Positions 18,786-29,026 of a stretch of 64,000 bases of DNA are shown here, in pieces. Each line of letters begins with the position of its first letter. Position 1 is the stretch's first letter. Made by a program: the position numbers and the translations under genes. The DNA is from an uncultured Pelagibacteraceae bacterium (GTDB lineage Bacteria; Pseudomonadota; Alphaproteobacteria; Pelagibacterales; Pelagibacteraceae). The stretch is from contig CACHPB010000001.1 of the NCBI GenBank assembly GCA_902581585.1, positions 1-64,000 of the forward strand, in the 5' to 3' direction. The notes under the pieces are model-generated. The model was given only the letters and a program-made list of their open reading frames with translations. It did not search any database and had not been told where the DNA came from.

Positions 18786-19943
18786 ATGAATAAAGTCTTC
18801 AAAGTTGGTCTTATTGGTTGTGGACATATTGCAGAAACTTATTTTAGAGCAGAGAAATATTTTAATAATATCAAAATAATTAAATGCGCAGATATTAATT
18901 TAAAAGCTGCAAGAAAATGCTCTAAAGAGTATGGAGTCAAATTTTTAAGTGTAAATGAAATTCTAAAAGATCAAGAGGTAGAAATTATTTTAAATTTAAC
19001 TATCCCAAAAGCTCATTACGAAATTTCAAAGAAAGCTTTATTAAATGGTAAACATGTTTACTCAGAGAAACCATTGGCAATTAATTTAAAGGATGGAAAA
19101 GAACTTTTAAAAATTTCTAGAAGAAAAAAGTTATATCTTGGTAATGCACCAGATACATTTTTAGGAGGTGGAATTCAAAAATCAAAAGAGCTAGTTGAAA
19201 AAAACATAATTGGAAAAATAAAATTAGGTAATGCTGTTTTTGCCTTTCCTGGAATTCAATCATATCACCCCAATCCAGAACCTTGGTTTACAAAACTTGA
19301 AGGAGGTCCTGTAATTGATATGGGACCATATTACATTACAGCTTTAGTAAACCTTTTAGGACCTGCAAAGAAAGTTAGTGGGAGAATAATAAATGGTCCA
19401 AAATACAGAACAATTGGAATTGGGCCAAAAAAAGGTAGAAAATTTAAAGTTAATTGCCCAACAACTTATCTATCTACAATAACCTTTAAAAATAAAACAG
19501 TAATTAGATTGACATTATCTTTTGATGTTATTGCTCACCAAAGAAATCATATTGAGCTATATGGTGAAAAAGGCTCAATGATTGTCCCTGACCCAAATAT
19601 GTTTGGAGGATCAGTGTTCACATGTAAAAAACTTGGAGATAATTGGAAAGAATTTAAAACTACAAAAATGCATTTAGGTAAAATCAATATAAGAACACAA
19701 AGTTCAAGAGCAAATGAAGCTCCAACTAATGCAAACTATAGAGGTGCAGGACTTTCAGAAATGGCTTATTCAATCGAAAAAAAAAGAAAACATTTATGTA
19801 ATGGTGAAATTTCTTTGCATGTCCTTGATATAATTACCTCAATTATGAAAGCTTCAAAGTCTGGTGTTAATCAATCAATTAAAACTGAGTGTGTTAAACC
19901 AAAAAAGTTTACAAATATTGATATAAGAAAAATAATTAGATAG
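18786..19943 (+). CDS. Gfo/Idh/MocA oxidoreductase (third copy)
   Basis: VGLIGCGHIAETYFRA, VYSEKPLAINLKDG, GGPVIDMGPYYITALVNLLGPAK. Confidence 0.88.
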   Translation: MNKVFKVGLIGCGHIAETYFRAEKYFNNIKIIKCADINLKAARKCSKEYGVKFLSVNEILKDQEVEIILNLTIPKAHYEISKKALLNGKHVYSEKPLAINLKDGKELLKISRRKKLYLGNAPDTFLGGGIQKSKELVEKNIIGKIKLGNAVFAFPGIQSYHPNPEPWFTKLEGGPVIDMGPYYITALVNLLGPAKKVSGRIINGPKYRTIGIGPKKGRKFKVNCPTTYLSTITFKNKTVIRLTLSFDVIAHQRNHIELYGEKGSMIVPDPNMFGGSVFTCKKLGDNWKEFKTTKMHLGKINIRTQSSRANEAPTNANYRGAGLSEMAYSIEKKRKHLCNGEISLHVLDIITSIMKASKSGVNQSIKTECVKPKKFTNIDIRKIIR

Positions 19944-19952
19944 AGCAAAGAT

Positions 19953-20975
19953 ATGATTAAACCTATTGTAATTTCTGATCCTTATCCAAGAACTTTGGAT
20001 TTAATTTTTACTAAGACAAAATTAAAAGAACTAAAAACCAAATATAAAATAATGGTTGCTCCAAAAAAAAATAAAAAAAATTTTTATGAAAATAATATTG
20101 GCAAGGCGACATTTATCATGGGTCAACCGAATTTAGATAAATATTTGTTGTCTAAAGCATCAAAATTAAAATGTATTATAAATGTGGAAAGTAACTTTAT
20201 GGATAATTTAGATTATGATTATTGTTTCAAAAAAAATATTCATGTTATTGCAACTTCGCCAGTATTTTCAAAGCCCGTAGCTGAAATTGCTTTAGGTATG
20301 ACATTGTCTCTTTTAAGAAATATTCACAATGCACACTTTGATTTTATTAAATCTAAAGAGAAATATGGTTTAGAAAGTAATTTACAAGCTTCACTTCTGA
20401 CAAATAAAAAAATTGGTTTACTGGGGTTTGGAGACTTAGCAAAATCTTTATACCCTTTACTATTGCCATTCTCAAAAAATATAAATGTATATGATCCATG
20501 GATACCTAAAAAGAAAATAAAAAAAATTGGATTTAACCCAATTAATTTGAATAACATGTTTAGTAGTTGTGAAGTAATTTATGTATTAGCCACAATCACC
20601 AAAAAGAATAAACATTTAATTAATAAAAAATTATTAAATAAAATGAAATCTGGAACTGTTTTTATTTTAATGAGTAGAGCAGCAATAGTTAATTTTAAAG
20701 ATCTGATTAAGAGAATTAAAAAAGGAGATATTTATGTCGCAACTGATGTCTTTCCAGATGAACCAGTAAAAAAAAATGATCCAGTAAGAAAGTTAAAAAA
20801 TACACTATTTTCTGCTCATAGAGCTGGTGCTTTAAAGGAAGCTTTTTATAATATGGGTGAAATAGTTTTGAAAGATATGAAGCTTATTTTAAAAAATATG
20901 CCACCTAAATTCTGTAAAAGAGCTCAAAGAAAAACTGTAAAACTCTTAGCCTCAAAACCAGTTGCAATTAACTGA
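19953..20975 (+). CDS. D-isomer-specific 2-hydroxyacid dehydrogenase (second copy)
   Basis: KKIGLLGFGDLAKSLYPLL, VFILMSRAAIVNFKDLI, YVATDVFPDEPVKK, FSAHRAGALKEA. Confidence 0.85.
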   Translation: MIKPIVISDPYPRTLDLIFTKTKLKELKTKYKIMVAPKKNKKNFYENNIGKATFIMGQPNLDKYLLSKASKLKCIINVESNFMDNLDYDYCFKKNIHVIATSPVFSKPVAEIALGMTLSLLRNIHNAHFDFIKSKEKYGLESNLQASLLTNKKIGLLGFGDLAKSLYPLLLPFSKNINVYDPWIPKKKIKKIGFNPINLNNMFSSCEVIYVLATITKKNKHLINKKLLNKMKSGTVFILMSRAAIVNFKDLIKRIKKGDIYVATDVFPDEPVKKNDPVRKLKNTLFSAHRAGALKEAFYNMGEIVLKDMKLILKNMPPKFCKRAQRKTVKLLASKPVAIN

Positions 20976-20997
20976 TTTTTTTATATTTTCTTAGATT

Positions 20998-21747
20998 ATG
21001 TCATCTGCCAATCAATTATTATTAGAAGCTAAAAATGTTACAAAATACTTTGGTACAATTACTGCTCTTGAAAATGTAAACCTTAAAATTCACGCAGGTG
21101 AATGCTTAGGAGTTGTAGGAGACAATGGAGCAGGAAAAACAACATTAATGAAGGTTTTATCTGGCCTATATAAACCAAGTGCAGGCTCTTTACATTTTGA
21201 GGGAAAAGAAAAAGTTTTAGAAAGTCCTAGGGACTCGCAAAACTTAGGTTTAGAAATGGTTTATCAAGATTTAGCTTTAGCAGGCAATCTTCCAATAGGC
21301 GAAAATATTTTTTTAGGCCGTGAACCAACGACTAATTTGGGATTATTAAAGTTTCTTGATTATAAAAAAATAAAAGAACTTACAGAAGCACATCTTGGTA
21401 AACTTAAAATAAATGTAAAGAGTGCTGATCAAAAAGTTGAGGAACTTTCAGGTGGACAAAGACAAGCAGTTGCAATTGCAAGATCAACGGCATTTAACGC
21501 AAAAGTAGTGATCATGGACGAACCAACAGCAGCATTGGCTATTAAAGAAGTTGGTAAAGTTTTGGATTTAATAAATGGTTTGAAAAAGACTGGGGTAGGT
21601 GTAATTGTGATCAGTCATAGAATGGATGATATTTTTGCAGTTTGTGATCGCGTGATGGCTTTGTTTCAAGGAACAAATTTTGCAGAATCTGAATTATCAA
21701 ACACTTCAAGAGATGAAGTTATTGGATGGATAATGGGTAAAAAATAA
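20998..21747 (+). CDS. Sugar ABC transporter ATP-binding protein, single-domain (FrcA-like CUT2)
   Basis: GDNGAGKTTLMKVLSG Walker A, LSGGQRQAVAIARS, VVIMDEPTAAL; 249 aa, one ABC domain. Confidence 0.93.
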   Translation: MSSANQLLLEAKNVTKYFGTITALENVNLKIHAGECLGVVGDNGAGKTTLMKVLSGLYKPSAGSLHFEGKEKVLESPRDSQNLGLEMVYQDLALAGNLPIGENIFLGREPTTNLGLLKFLDYKKIKELTEAHLGKLKINVKSADQKVEELSGGQRQAVAIARSTAFNAKVVIMDEPTAALAIKEVGKVLDLINGLKKTGVGVIVISHRMDDIFAVCDRVMALFQGTNFAESELSNTSRDEVIGWIMGKK

Positions 21748-21749
21748 TC

Positions 21750-22763
21750 ATGGACTCAAAAGATCAAGATAAAAACTCTTTATATCTAAAACTTATTCCT
21801 TACTTCGAGAAATACGGAATATTATTATTATTAGTTATAATGATAGTTGTAATGCATTTTCTTCAACCTGATGTTTTTTTATCTTGGAGAAATGTAACAA
21901 ATGTTTTCAAACAAATTTCTTGGCAGTCAATGTTAGCTTTGGGAGTATTTATGGTGATTGTAACCGCTGGTATAGATCTTTCAGTTGGATCTATAATGAT
22001 GTTATCATTGATGATACTTGCAATTGTCGCTAAGGCTGGTGCTCCATGGTATATCGTTGTTATCACACCTCTTATAGCAGGATTTCTATGTGGGTTATTT
22101 AATGGTTTAGGGATTACCTTACTAAGGATGCCTCATCCGTTTATAATGACTTTAGGTACATTATATATATTTAGAGGTACAGGAAATTTAATTTCTGGAG
22201 GAACTCCGATTAGCGGCTTCACAGATGAAGTAAGATATCTTGGGCATGGAAGAATTGATTTAACTTGGCTTGGTTTAGAAAAGTCACAATACCTTCCTGT
22301 TAGTTTAGTCCTTATTGCAATTGTCTATATAATATTTTGGATATTCATGAACAAAACTCGGACAGGGAAATGGATATATGCAATTGGCGGCAATCCAAAT
22401 GCCGCAAGAGCCTCAGGAATTAATGTAAATAAAATTCTTGTAATAGTCTATTCACTTTGTGGTTTTTTATCTGGAATTGGAGCTTTAATTTTAGCTGGTC
22501 GAACAGACTCAGGTTATCCCAATGCAGGATTACAGTCTGAATTAGATGCTATTGCAGCATGTATTATCGGAGGTGCTAGTTTTTTTGGCGGTAGAGGTAC
22601 TGTTTTAGGCGTTTTTGCAGGAGTGATGATAATGGGAATTTTAAGAAATGGTCTTAATTTGATGGATGTGAGTTCATTTTGGCAACAAGTATTAATTGGT
22701 TCAATTATTGTTTTAGCTGTTTATGTTGATGTATTAAGAAGAGACTTTGGAACAAGGAAATAA
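21750..22763 (+). CDS. Sugar ABC transporter permease (RbsC/FrcC-like)
   Basis: TAGIDLSVGSIMMLS, YAIGGNPNAARASGINV, GRTDSGYPNAGLQSELDAIAACIIGGASFFGGRGTVLG. Confidence 0.94.
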   Translation: MDSKDQDKNSLYLKLIPYFEKYGILLLLVIMIVVMHFLQPDVFLSWRNVTNVFKQISWQSMLALGVFMVIVTAGIDLSVGSIMMLSLMILAIVAKAGAPWYIVVITPLIAGFLCGLFNGLGITLLRMPHPFIMTLGTLYIFRGTGNLISGGTPISGFTDEVRYLGHGRIDLTWLGLEKSQYLPVSLVLIAIVYIIFWIFMNKTRTGKWIYAIGGNPNAARASGINVNKILVIVYSLCGFLSGIGALILAGRTDSGYPNAGLQSELDAIAACIIGGASFFGGRGTVLGVFAGVMIMGILRNGLNLMDVSSFWQQVLIGSIIVLAVYVDVLRRDFGTRK

Positions 22764-22867
22764 AGACACGTAAAAGTTGAATCAAAAATAGTTACTTTTC
22801 TAACAGTTGAATTTTTTTTAAAAATTTTATTAAATCTAACTTTAATAATTATTAAAGGGGTAAATAT

Positions 22868-23800
22868 ATGAGAGATATAAAAAGAAAAATTGTTGTTTTC
22901 TTTTCAGCAATTTTTTTATTAGTTGGCATGGGTTCAGCTTCTTTTGCTGATGGCCATGGTAAAAAAATCTTATTCAGCATTAAGGGACCTGGATCTGGAA
23001 ATCCTTTCTGGGCTTCTGTTACTAAAGGTGCTGAAGAAGAAGCAAAAAAATTAGGAGTAAAGTTAATTCTAATTGCACCTCCACAAGAGGGAGATGTTCA
23101 AGCACAAATTAACCAAGTCGAAGACCAACTTGCAAAAGGTGTTGATGCTCTAGCTCTTGCACCAGGAGATCCAAACGCTTTTGCTCCAATAGTAGATGAT
23201 GCTATTAAAAGTGGAGTTCCAGTTGTATTTGTTGATACAAAAGGAATAAACGAGGGTGTCACTTTTATTGGAACAAACAATATGAATGGTGCGGAATTAG
23301 CTGCAAAATTTATTTGTGATAAAACTCCAAAAGGATCAGATGTTGCAATTCTTACAGGGATTGAGTCTCAATCAACTGCATTATTAAGAAGAGATGGCGC
23401 AATTAAAGGATTTAAAAATTGTGGTTTAAATCTTGTTGCTACTCAAACTGCTGAGTGGGATACTGCAAAAGGCAGATCTGTTACTGAGTCAATCATTTTG
23501 AAAAATCCAAACATCAAAGCAATATTTGCTTCTAACGACAATATGGGCTTAGGTGCAATGCAAGCTCTTAAAGATGCTGATATGAATGATGTAATCGTTG
23601 TTGGTTTTGATGCTACTCCTGATGCTGCTACAAGTATCTTAAAAGGAGAGATGACTGCAACAATAGCTCAGTTCTCATACAATATGGGTGCATATGGAGT
23701 TAAGTATGCTCTTGAGTTAGCTAACGGTGGAAGTATCGATCCTAATATTGATACTGGTACACAATTAGTAACAAAAGAAAACGCTAACGATTTTAAATAA
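22868..23800 (+). CDS. Sugar ABC transporter substrate-binding protein (RbsB-like)
   Basis: N-terminal signal peptide (IFLLVGMGSASFADG) then periplasmic-binding-protein-1 type sequence. Confidence 0.92.
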   Translation: MRDIKRKIVVFFSAIFLLVGMGSASFADGHGKKILFSIKGPGSGNPFWASVTKGAEEEAKKLGVKLILIAPPQEGDVQAQINQVEDQLAKGVDALALAPGDPNAFAPIVDDAIKSGVPVVFVDTKGINEGVTFIGTNNMNGAELAAKFICDKTPKGSDVAILTGIESQSTALLRRDGAIKGFKNCGLNLVATQTAEWDTAKGRSVTESIILKNPNIKAIFASNDNMGLGAMQALKDADMNDVIVVGFDATPDAATSILKGEMTATIAQFSYNMGAYGVKYALELANGGSIDPNIDTGTQLVTKENANDFK

Positions 23801-23820
23801 TCTTTAGAATTATCAAAATT

Positions 23821-23854
23821 AAAAGGGTGGAATTTTATTTCACCCTTTTTTTTT
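23821..23854 (+). terminator. Rho-independent terminator/attenuator after rbsB-like SBP gene
   Basis: AAAAGGGTG (23821-23829) / CACCCTTTT (23841-23849) followed by T-run to 23854. Confidence 0.85.
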
Positions 23855-23872
23855 ATGTAATATAGTAGTGTA

Positions 23873-24337
23873 ATGCTAATTAATATTAATCCAATTTTAA
23901 ACCCTGAACTTTTGTATCAATTAAGAGCAATGGGCCATGGTGACAAGTTAGTTTTAACAGATGCAAATTTTCCTGCTTATTCACACTCTATAAATAATAA
24001 AGTAATTAGATTAGATGGTGTTAATATTTATGAAGCGGCAAAAGCTATTCTTTCAGTTTTTCCATTAGATAGTTTTATAGACTCTGCTGCAGAGAGAATG
24101 CAAGTTGATAATAAACCAGATGAATTAACAGAGTGTCACAAAGATTTTATAAAAGCTGTTAAAGAAACCTCCGGAGAAAATTGGAAAGTAGGTTCAATTG
24201 AGAGGCAAGAATTTTATGAAGTAGCAAAGAAATCTCAATTAATCGTATCCACTTCTGAAACAAGACCTTATGGTTGTTTTATACTAACAAAAGGAGTAAT
24301 TAAACCAGATGGTAGCGTTTGGGTTCTTGATAAATAA
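23873..24337 (+). CDS. RbsD/FucU family sugar mutarotase
   Basis: LNPELLYQLRAMGHGDKLVLTDANFPAYS...RLDGVNIYEAAKAILSVFPLD...STSETRPYGCFILTKGV. Confidence 0.92.
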   Translation: MLININPILNPELLYQLRAMGHGDKLVLTDANFPAYSHSINNKVIRLDGVNIYEAAKAILSVFPLDSFIDSAAERMQVDNKPDELTECHKDFIKAVKETSGENWKVGSIERQEFYEVAKKSQLIVSTSETRPYGCFILTKGVIKPDGSVWVLDK

Positions 24338-25251
24338 TGAACTCTATATGCATTTTTGGAGTATTCGTAGCTGACTTATGTTTCTTTGCTGAAAAAATTC
24401 CTGTTAAAGGAGAAACAGTTTTAGGTAAAAATCATATAATTGGGCCGGGCGGCAAAGGATCTAATCAAGCAATTGCCGCAGCAAGACTTGGTGGAAATGT
24501 AAATTTTATTACTAAAATAGGAAAGGATCAAAATGCCAAGATGGCTCTTAAGCTTTATGAAGAAGCTGGAATTAATACAGGTTCAATAATCCAAGATCCA
24601 AATCAGTCAACAGGTGTTGCAGGTATAATGATAAATGAAAAAACGGGGGATAATGCAATCAATATTATACCAGGAGCAGCTGGTTCGATATCCAATAAAG
24701 ATATTGATAATAATATTGAATTTATAAAAAAATCAGAAATTTTTTTAACACAACTAGAAACACCTAGTGAAGCTACTAGTTATGCACTCAACAGAGCAAA
24801 AGAGACAGGGTCTGTTACAATTTTTAATCCGGCTCCTGCATCAGATATTAAAGAAAGTGATTTTAAATGTATTGATTATTTTACTCCTAATGAAACTGAA
24901 GCAAGTTTTTATTTAGATAAAAAGGTTGAAACTAAAACAGAAATTGAAGAAGCTGCAAAAAATTTTTTGGCAAAAGGAGTAAAAAATATAGTCATAACAT
25001 TAGGCCCAAAAGGTCTTTACTTTGCAAATTCTGAAGAAAGTTTTTTTATAGATGTTTATAGTTTAAAGGATAAAGTTATAGACACAACGGGAGCAGGTGA
25101 TGCTTTTAATGGAGCATTTGCTTATGCTTTATCCAATAATTTAAAAATCAAAGATGCTTTAGAATTTTCAAATAAAGTAGCTGCAATTTCCACAACAAAA
25201 GCAGGCGCAGCAAATTCAATGCCCAGTGTTAATGAAGTAGAAAATTATTAG
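24337..25251 (+). CDS. PfkB-family carbohydrate kinase (ribokinase-like)
   Basis: GPGGKGSNQAIAAARLGG, DTTGAGDAFNGAFAYAL. Confidence 0.92.
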   Translation: MNSICIFGVFVADLCFFAEKIPVKGETVLGKNHIIGPGGKGSNQAIAAARLGGNVNFITKIGKDQNAKMALKLYEEAGINTGSIIQDPNQSTGVAGIMINEKTGDNAINIIPGAAGSISNKDIDNNIEFIKKSEIFLTQLETPSEATSYALNRAKETGSVTIFNPAPASDIKESDFKCIDYFTPNETEASFYLDKKVETKTEIEEAAKNFLAKGVKNIVITLGPKGLYFANSEESFFIDVYSLKDKVIDTTGAGDAFNGAFAYALSNNLKIKDALEFSNKVAAISTTKAGAANSMPSVNEVENY

Positions 25252-26427
25252 TTATTCGATTATTTTGAAATCTGATTTAAATTTATCTGTAATAATTAAA
25301 CCAAGGCCAGGTTTATTGTCGTCCAAGTTAATAAATCCGTTTTCAGGAGCTGGGTCACCTTCAAAAATATAGTAAAATAGCTCATTACCAATTTCTACAT
25401 CGTGCACAGGAAAAAATTCGGATATAGGGCAATTAAAGTTAGACATTGTTAAGTGATAATTATGCATTTGCCCAGCATGAGGAATAACTGGTACTTGATA
25501 AGCTTCTGCTAACGCATTTATTTTATTCGCGATAGTAAAACCACCAACTCTATTATTATCATATTGAATATAGCTAACTGCTTTTAAATCTAACAATTGT
25601 TTAAATCCAAATAAGTTAAACTCATGTTCTCCACCAGATATTGGAATAGCATTCATATTATTTAGTTCAGCATAACCATGAATATCATCTGCTATAACAG
25701 GTTCCTCTAGCCATCTAGGATTAAATTTTACTAATTTAGGAATCATTCTTTTAGAGTAGTCTAAATTCCATCCCATATAACATTCCATCATAAGGTCTGT
25801 GTCATATCCAATCACTTCTCTAACTGCCTCTGCTAATTCTAAATTTTTCTTCATTCCATCAGGTCCGTCTTTTGGTCCCCATCCAAATCTCATTTTAAAC
25901 ATTTTAAAACCTTGATTAACGTAACTTTCAGCCTCTTTTTGTAGTTCTTTTATTGGTTGGCTATAAAGTTTTGAAGCATAAACTGGAATTTTCTCTTTAG
26001 TTCTTCCACCTAATAATTTGAAAACTGGTTTATTTGTAATTTTTCCCATTATGTCCCACAGAGCAATATCAATTGCTGAAATAGCGACCATTCCTAATCC
26101 TCTTCTTCCCCATGCATGAGTTCTTCTGTACATTTTTTCCCAAATATAAGCATAATCAAAAGGGTCCTCACCAATAACTAAAGGAGTTAAATAAGTATCA
26201 ATAGTTTTTTTTACTAATTGTGGTGCAAGCGCTGCATTTCCAATTCCAATAATTCCATCGTCTGTTTCAACTTCACATATTAACCATTCATGAAATCTAA
26301 AAGATCCCATTGCATCCGATTTTTCAAATAAAAGGTCAGAAGCATTTGTACAAAAATTATTTTGTGGTGGAACAGTTTTGCCATTCCATTGATAAACTTT
26401 TGTTCTTATGCTTTTAATCTTTGTCAT
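25252..26427 (-). CDS. Enolase-superfamily dehydratase, L-rhamnonate dehydratase (RhmD)-like
   Basis: [76 protein letters not shown] resemble RhmD. Confidence 0.78.
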   Translation of the reverse strand: MTKIKSIRTKVYQWNGKTVPPQNNFCTNASDLLFEKSDAMGSFRFHEWLICEVETDDGIIGIGNAALAPQLVKKTIDTYLTPLVIGEDPFDYAYIWEKMYRRTHAWGRRGLGMVAISAIDIALWDIMGKITNKPVFKLLGGRTKEKIPVYASKLYSQPIKELQKEAESYVNQGFKMFKMRFGWGPKDGPDGMKKNLELAEAVREVIGYDTDLMMECYMGWNLDYSKRMIPKLVKFNPRWLEEPVIADDIHGYAELNNMNAIPISGGEHEFNLFGFKQLLDLKAVSYIQYDNNRVGGFTIANKINALAEAYQVPVIPHAGQMHNYHLTMSNFNCPISEFFPVHDVEIGNELFYYIFEGDPAPENGFINLDDNKPGLGLIITDKFKSDFKIIE

Positions 26428-26448
26428 TTTTTTTTAAATTTTTTAATT

Positions 26449-27447
26449 TCATAATCTATTTTTATTTTCAGCCATTGTAAGTGCAATTTTAAACGAATTC
26501 AAAGTTGGTTCTAAATTTGCTTTATTTTTACCTGCAATATCGAATGCTGTACCATGTGCAGGAGTGGTTATAGGGACTGGCAAACCTCCTTGTACAGTTA
26601 CCCCTCGATCAAATCCAAATGCTTTTAAACCTGATTGCAAAGCATCATGATACATACCAACAATACAATCATGATTTCCATTTTTATAAGCAGTTATAAA
26701 AGAAGTATCACATGGCAAAGGTCCATCAGCATCAATACCTAATTTTTTTGCCTCCTCTATTGCAGGTATAATTTCTTCTTTTTCTTCTGTTCCAAATTCA
26801 GCATGAGGATTTAATGCTTGAACTGCTACTCTTGGATTTTTAATACCATTTAATTTCATAGCTTCATTTATAAGCTTAATCGGCTTTATAATTTTTTCCT
26901 TTTTTACATGTTCTGGTACTTCTTTTATTGGAATATGTGATGATACCCTTGCAGTCCAAAAATTATCAATAACATTAAACTCACAAAAAAAATTTTTAAC
27001 CTCTAACTTTTCGGCCATTAAATGTAATTCATCAGAATATTTATTTCCTCCAAGTTTAAGGCTTGTTTTGTTAAATGGTCCAAAGTTTATTGCATGAATT
27101 TTATTTTCCTTAGCAAGATCTAAAGCTAAATTCAAAGAAGCTAAAACACTTTCTCCTGCCTCTTTAGAGCACTCAGATAATTTATAATTATAATTTTTAC
27201 CTTCAGAGATATCTAGAAAAAATTTATTATTTTTTGCAAAATCAATACTATCAAAATTTTCAACAAAATTTAAATTATGAGTTATACCTGAAATTTTATT
27301 TCCACTTTCTAAAATATTTTTTTCACCTATGGTAATTATATTAGCCTTGTTTGTGATTTCCTCAGATAATAGTTTTGAGACCAATTCGGGGCCTATGCCA
27401 GAAGGATCCCCTAGAAGAACTGCTATGTTAATTTTATTTTGAGCCAT
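26449..27447 (-). CDS. PdxA/PdxA2 family 4-phosphohydroxy-acid dehydrogenase
   Basis: LLGDPSGIGPELVSKL, GPLPCDTSF, CIVGMYHDALQSGLKAFGFDRGVTVQGGLPVPITTPAHGTAFDIAGKN. Confidence 0.9.
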   Translation of the reverse strand: MAQNKINIAVLLGDPSGIGPELVSKLLSEEITNKANIITIGEKNILESGNKISGITHNLNFVENFDSIDFAKNNKFFLDISEGKNYNYKLSECSKEAGESVLASLNLALDLAKENKIHAINFGPFNKTSLKLGGNKYSDELHLMAEKLEVKNFFCEFNVIDNFWTARVSSHIPIKEVPEHVKKEKIIKPIKLINEAMKLNGIKNPRVAVQALNPHAEFGTEEKEEIIPAIEEAKKLGIDADGPLPCDTSFITAYKNGNHDCIVGMYHDALQSGLKAFGFDRGVTVQGGLPVPITTPAHGTAFDIAGKNKANLEPTLNSFKIALTMAENKNRL

Positions 27448-27519
27448 TTTTTACTTTACGCTATGTATCAGATTATGTTTATATATTTAAATATAAATTA
27501 ACTAAAAAAGAGGGAAATA

Positions 27520-28494
27520 ATGAAAAAAAGTTTTAAATTATTTTTAGCTGCCGCATTTTTGGTAACTGAATTTTTTGTTGTTGCACTTCCACTTATGATT
27601 ACTTCTGCAAAAGCAGATGGTCACCCAATTCAAGCTATTACACACGCTGGTTTTGGTGGTGGTACTGACGTAACTACTAGAATGATGTTGTTAAGAACTA
27701 GAAGGTATCTAAAACAAGATATGCAATTAGTTAACAAAAAAGGTGGTGGTGGAGCTGCATCTATGGATTACATGATGACTTTACCAGCAGACGGTCAACA
27801 TACTTTAACTTGGACTACAGGACATGCTGTTTCTATGGCATTAGGAAAAACAAAAGTTAAATTAAGTGATATGCAACCACTTGCTAGAGGAACTGATGAT
27901 CCTCAATTATTTGTCGTAAATTGTAAAAATGATATTAAAGATGCTAAAAAATTTATTAGCGCTCAAAAATCAAAATCATTAAAATATGGTACTACTCATG
28001 TTGGCGGTATTGATGATGTAAGTGCGATTGCTTTTACAAAAAAAGGAAAATTAACAGACCCAACAATTGTTCCTTATAAAGGTGTTGGTCCTATTAAAAC
28101 TAACCTTATCAAAGGAGATATTGATGTAGGTGTTTTAAACTTAGGTGAAGCAGTTACTGAAATTGAAGATGGAACATTATGTGTTTCAGTTGTTCTTGCA
28201 AGTAACAGAATGGAAAAATTAAGTAATGTTCCTACTGCTACAGAGCTTGGAATACCAGTTGTGTTATCAACTGTTAGAGGATTTGTAACAAGAAAAGGCG
28301 TTCCATCTGACAGAAAGAAACAATTGGAAGATGCTATGATAAAAGCTATGGAGCATAAATATTTTCAAAGCTTTTTAACTGACATCGGACTTGATTCAAC
28401 TAGTGTTGTTGGAGCTGATGAGTGGGGTAAGCAAATGGAAGTGATGCTTGCCGAAATGACTGCTCAACTTAAAGCTTTGGGTTACATTAATTAG
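27520..28494 (+). CDS. tctC: Tripartite tricarboxylate transporter substrate-binding protein (TctC/Bug family)
   Basis: Signal peptide, AITHAGFGGGTDVTTRMM, VNKKGGGGAASMDYM; followed by TctB and TctA. Confidence 0.88.
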   Translation: MKKSFKLFLAAAFLVTEFFVVALPLMITSAKADGHPIQAITHAGFGGGTDVTTRMMLLRTRRYLKQDMQLVNKKGGGGAASMDYMMTLPADGQHTLTWTTGHAVSMALGKTKVKLSDMQPLARGTDDPQLFVVNCKNDIKDAKKFISAQKSKSLKYGTTHVGGIDDVSAIAFTKKGKLTDPTIVPYKGVGPIKTNLIKGDIDVGVLNLGEAVTEIEDGTLCVSVVLASNRMEKLSNVPTATELGIPVVLSTVRGFVTRKGVPSDRKKQLEDAMIKAMEHKYFQSFLTDIGLDSTSVVGADEWGKQMEVMLAEMTAQLKALGYIN

Positions 28495-28518
28495 TCATAA
28501 GAAAGTACATTTTTTTTT

Positions 28519-29025
28519 ATGAATAATGTACAAAATAAAAAAAGGGCAAACAAAAGTTTGCCCTTTTTTTTTAAAGATGAATTTAAAGTATTTTTTGTAA
28601 TAATTTTTTTTTCTACAATATTATTAATTTCCACATTTACTTTTGATAAGGTTCCACCAATTTTAAACAGAGGTATTCAGCCTGCAACTTTCCCAAAAGG
28701 ATTGTTAGTATTGATAATGTTTTTAACAACAATTATTTATTATCTATCATTCAAAAATCCCTGGAAAAAAGAAAAAAAACTTCCAAAACCATTTTTTTTA
28801 ACAATCTTAAGTTTTATTTTATTTGTAGTAATTTCTAAATCATTAGATTTTTTCTTAGCTATTTCAGTACTTTCTATATTTGTTTCTTATAATTGGGGTG
28901 AAAGAAGAGTTTTTTATTTACTGCTGGTTGGAATTATATTTCCACTAGTAGTTTTTATATTTTTCGAAATGATACTGGGTCTTAGATTTCCTCCAGGAAT
29001 AATTACAAACCTTTATTACTACTAG
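28519..29025 (+). CDS. tctB: Tripartite tricarboxylate transporter small membrane subunit TctB
   Basis: Four hydrophobic segments, position between tctC and tctA; 5' end overlaps a terminator-like hairpin. Confidence 0.8.
   Translation: MNNVQNKKRANKSLPFFFKDEFKVFFVIIFFSTILLISTFTFDKVPPILNRGIQPATFPKGLLVLIMFLTTIIYYLSFKNPWKKEKKLPKPFFLTILSFILFVVISKSLDFFLAISVLSIFVSYNWGERRVFYLLLVGIIFPLVVFIFFEMILGLRFPPGIITNLYYY
28541..28570 (+). terminator. Rho-independent-terminator-like hairpin located inside the tctB 5' coding region
   Basis: AAAGGGCAAAC (28541-28551) AAAA GTTTGCCCTTT (28556-28566) followed by a T-run. Confidence 0.8.
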
Positions 29026-29026
29026 T

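Noticed and set aside
27487-27500. AT palindrome of the TATATTTAAATATA type upstream of tctC (approximate position)
   Set aside because: Pure A/T low-complexity palindromes are expected by chance in this composition.
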